From assembly GCF_000004075.3 (NCBI RefSeq), contig NC_026659.2, positions 2,356,001-2,420,000 of the forward strand: a stretch of DNA of 64,000 nucleotides. Direction: 5' to 3'. Source of the DNA: Cucumis sativus. Its lineage: Eukaryota; Streptophyta; Magnoliopsida; Cucurbitales; Cucurbitaceae. Below, piece after piece: positions 46,637 through 59,436 of this stretch. A model generated the notes under the pieces. The model was given only the letters and a program-made list of their open reading frames with translations. It was not told where the DNA came from and ran no database searches. The stretch's first letter is position 1. Every line of letters starts with the position of its first letter. A program made the translations under genes and the position numbers.

Positions 46637-49600
46637 ATACCACCCGACACGGAGACAGTTGGGATCTCATGCGACAAATACTCATAGGACTTTGCAGCTT
46701 AGTGTGGTTTGTCAAAATCTCTTTTTTCTTTCTTTTTCTTTCTTTTTTTTCCCTAAATTGTTATACTTATATTTATTTTTATAATTGAGCTCTCTCTTTC
46801 ATGTGCCCAAATACAATTCGTTAAAAGAAAAAAATCTCTGTTATTATTATTTATTTCACCTTTTTAGCTAAAATTTTGCTTGCTTTTACAGATAATAAAC
46901 AAAATTATTGATGCCCATAACTTTCCCCCATTTATCTTATACATTATTGTCACCAATAACATTTTACTTGGAAAAGGAAACTTTATGGTTTAATTTTTTT
47001 TTTTTTTACCGAAAAAAGTTGGAAAGATATCTAATCAACTCTATCTATCAACTGACTAAAGTTAAAATGATTTATGAAATCTCAACAAAGTTGATTTAGA
47101 CAATATATATATCAATTGAAAAACTTGTATTCTTAAACTTCAAAATAATTCCATTATTTTTCTTAATGATTTTGTTTTATAGTTTGAAGAAGATATATTT
47201 TTGGGTGCAAAAGGCCAAAACTAGCTCTAATTTTAAATCGTTTTTTAATGCACTTGTAAAATACCTGTTTTTTGAAAGTTAACGTTTTGAAACAAAAAGG
47301 TTAAATTTGTTTTTGTAAAGAAAATTATTGTTGACTTCCATGTAAGCAGCATTTAGGTGATTGGTTAAAAGAGAAGGGTCTAGAAATTGCTTCCAATATT
47401 AATTGTTGAAGAGAGGAAAGAAAAAAGAAAAGAAAACTAAGAAACAAAGTCATAATTAATTCGAGTGTAGGAATGTAGGGTTTTATGGAGTTGATTACTT
47501 TATTTAATTGATATGTTGAAAATTGTGGCAAATGTGGGGCATCTCCATTTTTACCATAATTATATTTGAGTACACTAACTAACTTTGGTTATTTAATTTA
47601 TTCTTTGTATTTTTAAATTAATAATTTGCTCTTTTTCCCTTTAAACTTTATGACCTCTCAATTATCATCCTTTAATTTATTTTTGGGGTCATTATACTCT
47701 CTACACATATAAGGTATAATCATTTGTACATGTGCTTAAATGAATAATAAATACACAAGAGTAATTAGTATTTGATGACCAAAATCCATTCCCCCTCCCC
47801 CATTATTTAAAATTGGCAAAGTTCAAAAGTATCCTCTCCTTTTTGACCTAAACTACTAGCTATAAAAACTTTGACCTCCATTTGATATTATTTATTAATT
47901 CAAAGGCTACATCTACTATTTTTAAACAAAGTTGTAGAGATATTTTCTTTTAAGATATCATTTCATTAATATTTAATGAATTTAACTAGTATGCCATGTA
48001 AAGAACTTTATAAATAAATGAAAAGAGAAACAAATTCATAAACTCAAATTAATTAGTTGGTGGTATTGATTAGTAATAATTTTAATTTAATTTATGGAGG
48101 ATGAAATGGTCATTTGACATGGGGGGGCATGGTGAACCCCTAAGTTCAAAAAGAGGGTGGCTATATGTCTTTAAGACATTGTATAGAATCTGATAATGAG
48201 ATATGGTAGGTATAGTATAGCTTAGCAAAAAAGCAACTTATATAATTGGATCCTTCATTTTTATTTTATTTATTACTAAAATAAACATATTATTATTACT
48301 ATTACTATTATTATTATTGTTATTAAAGAAGATGACATGTGTTTTTTTGTACCGTTTCACGTGACCTCTTTTATTAAACACATTATTCTAATTCTATTTT
48401 CAAGTACGAACTTCTTCAACAATATGATGAGTAATTATCACTATTTCTTAAGATGCAATCAAAACTAATTAAATATCATATAAATTATATATTAATTATG
48501 CATTTTATATTCATTCATTTATTAATTTGCGGTTCAAAATTATTATTGAAAATTCCTTTTTTCCCACTTTATTGAATTTTCAATTTGGGATAAGAAAAAA
48601 AAAACAATAATGAATCTATCTAGTGATGATTTTGTTTGATTTATCTAGGAACTTTATTTGTCAAATTCTAATAATGGGTACTATATATAGAACATATATA
48701 AATTAAAGTTATTTACTCATAATTAATTAGTTGTAAGATTTAAGTAGTGGACGAAAAATGTGATACAATCCTTTGAAAAAAAAAAAAAAAAGTGATACAA
48801 TATTACATTCAGTCTATTGAAGAGACAAAACATATTCTTACAACAATAAATAAACTATTAACAAATATGAAACTTTAGAAATCCAACCAACAACAAATGA
48901 GTGGTTACATACCAAACAATATAAAATTGATTGGCTGTTAAAGTGAGTATAATTCTTTTTTTTCAAAAATGAAGAATATAAAATTGATTTTCTATAAACA
49001 TGTTAAAAAAATTAATATTTAGAATGTGTTTGGTATAACTTATCAAGTGATTTTTTAGATATAATAGTGACCATTTCTTAAGAAAATCTTAATAAATAAG
49101 CATTGTTTATAAAATTTAGATTAATTTAAAATTCTTTTTAAAAAGTAAATTATGATCTTTTTGCCTTGTTTGAATCCTTAATTAAATCGACCTAACTCAA
49201 CGCAATATTTAATTGAATTTAAGATTGTGTAATATTTTTGAATTGTAAAAAAAGAGAAAAAAAAAAACATGAAAATTGTGAGTTACACATTTGATTTAGA
49301 ATCAAAGAACAAATCCTTAAAGAAAATTAAAGGGACTATCTTTAGAAAAGGCTAAAGTTGGTTAGATGAATTGGAGGAGTTGTTAGGACTCTTAAAGTTC
49401 CATTGATTATTGGATGAGGAGCCATATATTGATTGAAGGACATGATGCTTTTATATATATGAAGAAGAAGGTCAAAGTTCTCAATAACACACCACTCATT
49501 ATGGAGAAACAAATAGAATCTATGTCTAGGGTTTTTAATTGAAATTTAGATCTACCATTTCCCTTTTCTTTTTCACTACATCTCTTAAAAATTTCATAGT

Positions 49601-51139
49601 TTCTTCTACTATGGTCGGAGAATCAGATCTTTAATTTTGAAGCTAATAATAAAAATATTACATCAATTAACTATTTTATTGAATGCTCTAAATTTTTTTT
49701 TAAAAAAATTGCTACTAAAATATAATTTATTTTGAAAAAGTTTACTTTGAAGGTAGGTTGATAAATTTTCAATTTTTAGACATAACCAAGATTTTGAAAA
49801 TTATCATCCAATGATACCAAAGTAAATTTTGTGTTTTTAAAAATCATTTAAGACGTGAAAAATAGTTAAAAAAATCCCAACAAATTAGAATTTTAAAAAA
49901 CCAAAAAAGAGTACCAAAACAGTCTAAGATATGTGGGTTTATGAAGTCACATGAATGCATGTTATTCTAATAGTGAGAAGGGGAAAAAAAGAGAAGTTTG
50001 AGATTTATGTGTATGACTTGAAATGGAAAGAAAGTATTAATTATTGATGGGGTTGAAAATGAGAGGATGTGTAGAAGATATAGTGAGTGAAACAACAAAC
50101 AAAGAGCATTTGGGATTATTTAGGAACTTAACTTTGCATACCTAATTAGCATGTGATTCGTTTTTCAAACATTAACTGCTTTTTGACTCATAATTTCTAC
50201 TCATTTTCCACCTATATAATTATTAGTTTTAGACCCAAACCAAAGTATAAAATTTGTCCCCCAATAATCAATTTCTTTCCATCTCACATTTATGTAGGAT
50301 CTCTACCTACGTATACATATTTATAAGAGTGCAAAAAATAAAAATAAAAAATCGTAAAATTGTAAAATCAAATAAAATTCATCAACTAGTTTGGTTTGGT
50401 TCTTGGATTAATATAAAATCAAACCATTTGATTTACATTTGGAGAAAACAAAAAGTTATGAATTTGAAACGATGGTTTATTGTTAGTAAATCTCTTTTAG
50501 AGTTTAAATATTACGGTGTAAATGTATTTTTGGGTTGTTATGCTGTGAGCATGATTTTTTTTTTTTAAATAACCAACAGAAATGTCAAACTTTATTTCAT
50601 TGGAAAAGAAATAGGCTAAAATTTAATTTTAAAATAGCAAAAATGACCAATTAAAAATAAAAGTGAAAAAATTGAATACAAAATATAAGGTAAAAAAGAA
50701 CCCAATTGATAATAAACTGAATTAATTGGTTTTGTTTTGTGTGAGTGGACATTGGTTTGATTCATTTTTATAAAACCAATAGGTTTGATTTGGTATTTTA
50801 TTGACATCAACCCTATTAAAATTGAATCGACTCAAGAAGAAAAATGCGTACACGACAATTCATATGACAACAACGGTAAATTTGTAATATGAAAAATAAC
50901 AGGATTTGCAATGTGGAAAGCATGCTTGCCATACATGCACCAATGGTTAAGTCGGAAAGTGTGTCGAGAAAGTAGAGAAGTTGTATATTGTAATGAACTT
51001 TTTCTCCCCAGCTATCATGATGTAACTATAGGTGTAGTTGATCACCTATGTTCTTCCCCATTACGATTTTTGAGTTGGATTGGAGTTATCCTTTGACTTT
51101 TTGACTTTTGGATTGGGCAATCCACGACTAACATTTGGG

Positions 51140-51310
51140 TAGGCTAGGCCTCAACTAATTAAGTCGAACCCTTTTGGGCTTAAAACGATTCTTTTGGTTG
51201 GCCAGAGCTATGCTCAAGGCATGTCTTATTAGAACTTGGTTAGGTTTTACTTCGATTTTGGGCGAAGTAAAGAACTCTAGCTTGGCCCAAGGCCCATGGC
51301 AACCCCATTC
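51140..51310. repeat. Copy of the 'cctcarctartt' dispersed repeat
   Basis: gcctcaactaattaagtcga followed by cccttttgggctt resembles the unit of the array at 57863-58120 (acctcagctagttcaagcc, then tttgggctc). It has no coding capacity. It may be a degenerate transposon part. Confidence 0.35.
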
Positions 51311-51904
51311 TTTAAACCCAAATTTAATAAGGTTTTAGGATACATCAAAATTGACTCATTTCTTGTTGTCTTTGTTATTTTCATCCTTACTCTGCCCTTT
51401 TATCTAAAATTGTCCATAACACCTATCATAACATAATTTTTTTTAAAATGGAAGAATTGGAGTCCTGACGATAAAGTTATTGTATTTGTATAGATGGTAG
51501 TTAGTCTTCCTACTAACGCTTCCTATCTTTTTCATTAAATTTTGTATGTATTTTTCATAAATGTTTTTGAACAATAACCCTTGAACTTGAATTTTGGCTT
51601 GTTGGGTCGTGAAACAAACAATAATAATCATAATTAGGAAGAAAAAAACTTATAAGAAAATTAAATACAAACCAACTCAAAAAATGTTTGTAATACAAAA
51701 AAAGTTGGTGTATTTAATCTGATAGGAATAGCAAATAGTTATACCCATATTTTAGTTTGAGTGTAAAAATAAGATTATTAATATTTCAAACCATGGTTTC
51801 TAAAAAAACAAATAACGATAATAATTTTTTAAAAATAACATCGAGAAACGTCAATATATTAAAGTTTTATTTAAAAAATGAAACTCAACGATATAAACTT
51901 CCAC

Positions 51905-51937
51905 CAGACACGTGTCGCTTAATAAACTGTCCACGTT
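51905..51937. promoter_or_regulatory. G-box in the PHR1 promoter
   Basis: The palindrome gacACGTGTc (CACGTG at 51909-51914) lies 227 bp upstream of the PHR1 ATG, followed by tccacgtt. PHR1 in Arabidopsis is induced by light and UV-B through HY5-type bZIP factors that bind such boxes. Its use here is inference from position. Confidence 0.5.
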
Positions 51938-52140
51938 TTGCTATTCAAAACCACAACTTTCACTCTCAATTTCCCTCCAATTTTCCTCTCTTTCCTCGCC
52001 TCCGATGATCGCACGCGGGTTCGAAATTTCTACAATCTGTCTCAACACTCTCTCCGCTGCGCTGCACCCCATTTTCCGGCCAAATACCGGCAACTTAGAC
52101 TCCTCTTTCGGGTCCCTTACCTGTTCATATTCAAACAGGA

Positions 52141-55104
52141 ATGGCCTCAACCCTCTCGAATTCTGTTCAACCGTGTCGGTTTCGGGTTCTCAAAGATGGA
52201 ACGGGTTCTCTTGGTCCAGTGGTTTATTGGATGTTCAGAGATCAAAGGGTTAAAGACAATTGGGCGTTGATACACGCCGTTGATGAAGCCAACAGAGCCA
52301 ATGTCCCTGTTGCTGTTGCCTTCAATTTGTTCGATCGATTTTTGGGGGCGAAATCTCGGCAGTTAGGGTTTATGCTTAGGGGGCTGCAACAACTTCAACA
52401 TGATATTCAAGAAACGCTTCAAATACCATTCTTCTTGTTTCAGGCAAGTTCATTTACTGTAAATGTTTAGGTACTAATGTTATTTGTTATCATTATCCCT
52501 TTCTTATAGAATCTGGGGTAGACGTAATTTTTTATTTAGTCTAAACTCATAAATATACATTTTCTGTGACTGTTTGGTGCAGTAACTACAATTGAGGGAA
52601 TGAATAAACGGGAGTGTTCCTTCCTGCTAGTTTTTGGTATTGGGTTCTTGGCACTTAGAAACGTCTTGAATCTGTTTTATGACATTACAATTTTATATGG
52701 TGATTATTGTTTCTGTTCTCATTTTGGGCTCTAAGTCGTCTGGGCCTACATTGTTTAAGGTTTAGGGTTTAGGGGCACAGTATATAACCTTCTATTCTTT
52801 AACTGTAGTGATTTTTGTATTTTGTACTATGTTCCTTTTCGAGATAATAAAACAGTTTCTCTTCTTACTTGTGGATGTAGTTAATATACTATATTGAACT
52901 ATGTTAATCTGTGTGTCAATTTCTTCTTATTTGATCCTTTGCTTGAGTGTTTCTGTCATCACACATTACCTATGTTTTATGTATCACCATGCCTTTTAGA
53001 TTTGTGTCATTGATTTTTTTGAGACAAATTTTGCTAGCAAAGCGTCGATAGATTGCTGTAGTTTTGCATTACCTTGACTAATAGTCTTCAGGGTTGACAT
53101 TCCTTAAGGGGGAAGCTGAACAGACTATACCAAATTTCATTAGAGAATGTGGGGCTTCACTTCTAGTCACAGACTTCTCACCCTTGAGAGAAGTTCGAAA
53201 GTGTAAAGAAGAAATTTGTAAGAGGGTAGAGGAATCAGTTAAAGTACATGAAGTCGATGCCCACAATGTAGTACCTACTTGGGTTGCATCCGAGAAATTG
53301 GAGTACAGTGCAAAAACTTTAAGGGGGAAGATAAACAAAAAGCTCCCGGATTACCTTATAGATTACCCTTCTATGGTCATACCAACTAGAAAATGGCCTT
53401 CCGCTGATAAGTTTATTGATTGGGATAGACTTATTGATGATAACTTGAGGTTAGAGCATTTTATTATTTTGCATTTTATTATCACTTCAAGTTTGTTTAA
53501 GTTGACATTTCCCTATTACTAGGAAAGGAGCAGATGTTCCTGAACTTGAATGGTGTAAACCAGGGGAAAAGGCTGCAATGGAAGTATTGATGGGTAGTAA
53601 AGATGGGTTTTTGACTAAGAGGTTGAAGGGCTATGCAATTGATAGGAACAATCCATTGAAACCCAAGGGGCTCTCTGGCCTCTCCCCATATTTGCATTTT
53701 GGGCAAATATCTGCACAGCGTTGTGCCTTAGAAGCACGCAGCATTAGAAAACTCAATCCACAGGTAACCAAAGAAACGGTTTGGTAGTAACCCCTTCTAT
53801 CGTTTAATAATATACCATTGGTGCAAATGGTAGCTTGGCAGTATACGTTCATTTAAACAATTAGTTTAGTTTGTCTAACCCTTCTGTTATCTTCACTTTT
53901 GCATCATTTTTAAGGCAGTTGATGTGTTTCTTGAGGAGTTGATTGTTAGAAGGGAACTTGCTGATAATTACTGCTACTACCAACCTCACTATGATTCACT
54001 GCTGGGGGCTTGGGAATGGGCACGTAAAACCCTGATGGACCATGCTTCCGATAAGCGAGAATATATTTACACGTAGGTGGGCTTTTCCTGTAATTGCTGT
54101 ACTATTATCCACTATCCAGTTCTACTTGGTTTTGAAATTATTTAGTTGCTGCTGAATTTTCAGGAGGGAGCAACTGGAGAAGGCGCAAACTGCTGACCCA
54201 GTTAATACATGAACTCTTAGAATCATTATCTTCTCAGTACTCGTTGCTGTGATCTTTTAATTTTTTGCTGTTGTTTCTATTGGAAAACTCACATTTACTA
54301 TAACACTTATCAGCTATGGAATGCTGCTCAACTGGAGATGGCCCACCATGGAAAGATGCATGGTTTTATGAGGCAAGTATTGATGAATTTTCGTCAAAGT
54401 ATTGTTTTATTATATAAAATCCAGCATCTTCTGTTTGAAACATTATTTCTCCTTTTCTCTTTCTTTGTCCTTTGATGTTATTTTTCTGCTCCTAAAGCCC
54501 TGGAATGGCATTAATAGAATTCCATTCATCTTACAGAATGTACTGGGCAAAAAAGATTTTGGAGTGGACAAGAGGACCTGAGGAAGCCCTTGAAATCTGC
54601 ATATACTTGAATGACAAGGTATATTGTTACTGATCTACAATTTCATTGGCTTCTATTGAAGTATCTAATGAAGAAGGGGAAATGCAGTATGAAATAGATG
54701 GGAGGGATCCGAATGGATATGTTGGCTGCATGTGGTCAATCTGCGGTGTTCACGACCAGGTTTATCATCACATTTCATTTAGTATCAGATACTCTTCCTC
54801 ATTGGATAACCTGAAGTTGCTAGGATTATTTTTCTTGCATGGTCTACTTGTTTATGTGTTTATTTCTCAAATGATCACGAAAAACCTATAGTTGATCTTA
54901 TACAGTTTGGGATTTTTGGCGTTTCAGGGTTGGAAAGAGCGACCGGTATTTGGGAAGATTCGATACATGAACTATGCTGGGTGCAAGAGGAAATTTGATG
55001 TGGATGGCTACATTGCCTATGTGAAGAGACTAGTGGGTGAAATCAAGAAAAGAAAACCAGAGGAAACTCTGGAGGATAGAAAGCCAAAGGGAATTCGGTG
55101 CTAG
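52141..55104 (+). CDS. PHR1: Class II CPD photolyase
   Basis: This FAD enzyme uses blue/UV-A light to split UV-induced cyclobutane pyrimidine dimers. Nine exons join in frame: 52141-52443, 53109-53449, 53523-53763, 53915-54072, 54164-54200, 54314-54372, 54537-54618, 54688-54759, 54928-55104, giving 489 aa (Arabidopsis about 496). It starts [11 protein letters not shown] like the Arabidopsis protein. The N-terminal antenna-binding-type domain has [20 protein letters not shown] and EVDAHNVVP. The C-terminal FAD domain has [69 protein letters not shown] and [12 protein letters not shown]. Introns 1 and 6 use GC donors (AG|GCAAGT); the others are GT-AG. A 5-residue in-frame alternative donor exists at intron 1. 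The short basic C-terminus (KKRKPEE) may aid nuclear import (inference). Confidence 0.96.
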
Positions 55105-56154
55105 TTAATGAATTTCAAGGCGTTGAGAAGCCTAACAGTAGTGACAGTTTCATGAAAGGTAATACTAATACATTTTTACTATGAGTGTGATCTCCAGCCC
55201 CTTAACTAACTAACTTACATATTGTAATTTGTAACTTGTAAGCCGTAGTTCTTTGATAAGCTACTTTGTCGTGGCTTTATTTCACCTTCCCTTTTGCTGA
55301 TGAATCCATTAATCATTATTCTGAAACGTAAGCCAAGAATTGACTTTTTGATTTTGTCGTCTTGAATCTATATTTTGTTTTTCAAAACATTTTATTACCA
55401 TTTTCCCATTTAACATGTTATAGGTTTTCCAATGAGTTGTTTGTTGAAGGTATTGTGTTAACATTGGGTAGCAATTGACATGAGACGGTCAACACTAAAA
55501 TCGGATCAAAATTATAAATAGAGAAAGAAAGCTAGACAATGAGATGAAAAACGACGATAGTGATGCTGAGGAACTTTACTTTGTAAAACTGGGAGAAAAA
55601 GAGAAATTTTGTGAATTTACCTCTGTATTTTGAAAACGTTTGATGAATGAAGATTTGCTGTTGCCTTCTTGAGAGTGGATGTTGGTAAAAATCACTGAAG
55701 CAATTTACACTTTTGTTTATCCTTCTTCCATCGATCTTTATTGCTTCATTGTTTTTGCTTGAAGAATTCTTCTCTACTGCTATATTTACAAGTTTGACAG
55801 TAAGTACACAACAAACGAGTAAAGTTCCTTTTGATATGTTATTTATGTGATTTGTACTAAAAACGTTGAGGAAAAGCAAACCATAAAAGTGGACAGAAAA
55901 GTCTAATGTGAGATAATTTTTTGATCGACGGCTCACTTTCCATTAAAAACTTTCTAACCAACACATTACATCATGCAACCAAACCTTTATTTTCTTTTCT
56001 TTAATGACACAAATAGTTTGCATCGCATGAATAGGTTTACAATAATTTCGTTTTTCATAAGAGAATAAAGAGATCTAAGATATTACAGCCAAAACCAAGA
56101 TAGGAAGGTCCTTAAACTAAGCTCCATGGGATATTTTTTGGTCCATTAAAAATT

Positions 56155-56310
56155 TTAAGAATATTTTGAATTTTTTTGTTTAAAACTTTTATAAATAATT
56201 TTTTTAAAAAATATTTACAAATATGACAAAATATCAACATTTTGCTATATTTTGTATGATAGATTATAATAAATCTTATAAGTTCGTCTTTTGATTTAAA
56301 AAGAAAATCA
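56155..56310. repeat. Family A-like repeat, short copy
   Basis: aaatatttacaaatatgaca and ttttgctatattttgtatga flank a shortened core with one tgatagatta half-palindrome. Confidence 0.4.
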
Positions 56311-56760
56311 TAATGGTTGAAAATATAGCAATCAAATTATAAATGTTCGAACATAAAACAGAATAAAAAAGAATTTCATAATATAAAAAATTTTAGATTT
56401 TGATTTCAAAGTTTATGAGTGATACTATCATTAATTGGAGTTTACCAACAAATAAAGTTAAAGTTCATCATGAATAAACTTTACTATATTTACCTTCTTT
56501 AAAATGTTATGTACTCAATTCTAAACCTTGAAAATGTTACCTATTGAATTTATTCTTAGAAAAAGAGATACAAATTTAGTATAAGGGTAAACCTTTTTTT
56601 TAAAGTAAGATATATGACGGCTTGAAGTCAAAGTAGTGTTTTGCAATAAATTAATTGTAGACATAGTCTAGGCAAGAACCAAAAAGATTAATTTATTCTG
56701 GAAAATGTGGTTGGAATTCTTTCAGTACAACCATTGTTAAATAGATAATGAGATCTTTAT

Positions 56761-56822
56761 CCTCATGTCAATGTTATCGAATCAAACTCATCCTCATGTC
56801 AATGTTATCGAATCAAACTCAA
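56761..56822. repeat. 31-bp perfect tandem duplication
   Basis: The unit beginning cctcatgtcaatgttatcga occurs at 56761 and again at 56792 without mismatch through atcaaactca. It is a recent duplication in intergenic DNA. Confidence 0.93.
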
Positions 56823-57862
56823 TAAAGATGGTTAGGTTTATTTATTACAATATAAAGTTTTTTACTTATCTTCACTTTTGCCAGGCTTTTACTACTCTAA
56901 CCTCTTTTTACAAGTTTTTCTCAAAGAAGAAAGAAAGAAAGGAGAAGAACCAACATTGGATAATTGGAGGGAAGAAGAAACTGCCTATGATAGGAAATGT
57001 TCGAATCAATCTTTTGAGAATTGATGTATGAGAGCATGGGTATAAGGAAGCCAACTAGAGAGCATGCAACTACTACCAGTGGGTTGGGATTGATCAAGAT
57101 TTTGGGGTCATCCAATTTTTTTAACACTTCTATTAAGAGCTTTAAAAGTATATCTCATTAAAACGATATGAATTTTTTTTTAATTCAACATATGTAGGGA
57201 TAAATAATCAAACATCTCTCATATCTAGATGAAAGACCATGCAATTATCGTTGAACTAAGCTCACTTTGACTTGTATGCGCTGAAGACTCAAATTTGTAT
57301 CATAGTAATTTGAAAGAATCTATAGGTAGGGCCTTGGTTGAATGATGTGTGATTAGTGTTCATGGATTTGGTGGCCAATGATGTATGTTTTAGTTTTGTT
57401 GATGCCAAAATTTGATCAAGGAAAACACATCTGACTTCACCTTAATTTGGCGACATCAATGATAAATTTGTGATTTGGAAAAGAGAACATGCAAAACAAA
57501 AGGAAAAAGATAGCTCTATCACATACTTCTCCTATAATATTTAGAAAATTTAAGTTAACTTTTCCTATAATTCGATCACATACTCTCAATTCTCTTTGGA
57601 ATAAGAATCTCTTATCCTCATGGACCTTGAATTTCAAATTATTTTATTTCCGATCTCAGTTTAAGAATGGATTGGTGTTCTAAAATCAACAATTAAATAA
57701 TAGAGAGAATTTAAAGATCGACACACTCATAAACATGGTTCACTAACAATGTGTTAGTTACGTCTACAAATAGGATGACAACAAATATTATTAAAGAATA
57801 TCTCCATAATACAATATGACGTCGCTAGATTAGAGAGACCTTGCGCTATGTATTCTTCTCAA

Positions 57863-58120
57863 CTCATACTTAGCTCAGGTTGGGCCGAGCTAAACTACAA
57901 TTGTTTCATTCGGCTCGACCTCAGCTAGTTCAAGCCTTTTTTTTGGGCTCGTACTCAACTCAAGTTGGACCGACCTAGACCTGTAATTATTCCTTTGGGC
58001 GCCCCTCAACCAAGTCGAGCCTATTCTTCTAGGCTTGTGCTCAGCTTTGGTTGGATCCAGCTAATTGCAATTGTTCCTTGGGGTCGGCTCCGAGCAAGCT
58101 GAAGCGAGCTGAGTCCATTC
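57863..58120. repeat. Degenerate 85-bp tandem array, three units
   Basis: Units start at about 57863 (ctcatacttagctcaggttg), 57948 (ctcgtactcaactcaagttg) and 58034 (cttgtgctcagctttggttg), with periods of 85 and 86 bp. Each has a later gagc/aagc-rich half and a pyrimidine block. Copies are diverged. A related unit lies at 51.14 kb. The family is not recognised. Confidence 0.7.
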
Positions 58121-59436
58121 CGGCTCCCATTGATTTGTCCAAAAATTCTCATTTTCCCCTCTCGATCCAAATTGGCACAACAAATTTTATGTCATGCGGC
58201 AAAATACAGTTTTCGTTCAAAACACTATATATATTTATTTACTTATTTATATATATATACACATATATATTATAGTCAAACAAAAATGTGTCGCTATAAT
58301 ATATGATACGACAGGGAATTAATATACTTTTATTCTAATGTTTGGTAGGATTCTAAAAAAAGTTTAGAACAAAAGTAAAACTAAAAGAAAGAAAACCTAC
58401 CCATAATAAGTTATCACAATTTATAGTTGAAAGTTTGGCAACTGTTATATGACATTAGTCATCATTGATTATGCATTTATATAAAAGAATGATAACCTAA
58501 AAATGCTACCTAAAGCTATATATATATATAAATAAGGTGCTATGGTCCATTGACACAATTTCTATTGGATGATTTCCTTATTTTACCTTTTGACTTTTAT
58601 AATTTGTTACTGAGATTTCACATTTTAAATTATAAGTAAAGTAAAACCATGTTGAAGGGTGAAAAAGGTCATAAAAGATTTCAGAGGCATTAAAAGTGGA
58701 AGAGACGTGCTTGAAGAAAGTAAAATAGAATACTATGAAAGATACACATAGGAAGGTAAGTTTTTGGCCAAACAGTAGAAGCATTGTCTCCAAACAGTGT
58801 AGAAGAAACTTAGGACTTTGACATCATGAAAGTATCTCTTTAGTTCTCATGCAAGATGTAACATTTAAAAAAGAAAAGTTGGAAAGGTTATTTGATAAAA
58901 TATATTCTTAAAAAGTGGAATGGTTAAAGATTTAAGTAAACACAAAGTGTAGGGCCAAATTGTGAAAATAATGTTAGATAATATTGACGTACAAAAGACA
59001 AAGGTTGAAGAGAAATATGAATTGAAAGTTTAAAAAGATAGAAAAGAGGTTCAGAAGTGAAAGCAACTTGACTCACATGGGTTGCATCCCTTCATCTTCC
59101 TTGGATCTCTCTTCAACAATAAAAAGCCAAAGCTATTTCTCAAATTCCCAAAAGAAACAAAAAAAACAAAGAATTAGAGAAGTAGAGAAGTAGACCATTC
59201 AAAAGAATACAACCCAAAATAATAAATTCACAAAACAAATTGCAAATTTGTTTCCTCTTCAAACTTAATTATTATTATGATTATTTTCTTCAAACACTAA
59301 ATTAGCAAACCCCACACCACTAATAATCCTAAAATTCTACTTTCATTATACCAAAATTCAACCACCCCTAAGCTAATGGATAAACCAAAACAAAATGAGC
59401 CATAAATTTTGTTTTTTTGTTTTCTTCTCCCTTCGA

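Larger units (their letters stand above)
30374..52140. other. 21.8-kb gene desert
   Basis: No open frame here encodes a recognisable protein; the longest (113 codons at 31552) is Lys/Arg low complexity. The first few hundred bases are probably the 3' UTR of the hAT-like gene. It holds a (TA)23 run, family B copies at 44.8-45.6 kb, a family A copy at 45.8-46.0 kb, and isolated G-boxes. The last 240 bp are the PHR1 promoter and leader. I found no LTR retrotransposon frame and no known miRNA sequence among those I could recall. Confidence 0.55.
55105..59436. other. 4.3-kb intergenic region
   Basis: It contains the PHR1 3' UTR at the left (a poly(A) site cannot be placed), a family A repeat near 56.2 kb, a 31-bp duplication at 56761, an 85-bp degenerate array at 57.86 kb, and at the right the probable 3' UTR of the DUF641 gene. 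No coding frame is supported. Confidence 0.5.

Noticed and set aside
50360..50820. Facing ggtttggt / aaaccaat-type words suggesting an inverted-repeat element
   Set aside because: Matches are short and composition-driven. I could not define ends or a duplication.
50911..51096. 61-codon frame with Cys/His residues
   Set aside because: It has no recognised family and no supporting splice or promoter context, so I could not support it as a gene.
30374..52140. Search for plant miRNA precursors
   Set aside because: I scanned for mature sequences of common families (miR156, 160, 164, 166, 167, 169, 171, 172, 390, 393-399) from memory and saw none. A fold-based search could still find new ones.
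51912..52270. Two 110-113-codon frames overlapping the PHR1 start
   Set aside because: They are in the wrong frames for photolyase. The [11 protein letters not shown] frame at 52141 aligns with the known N-terminus.
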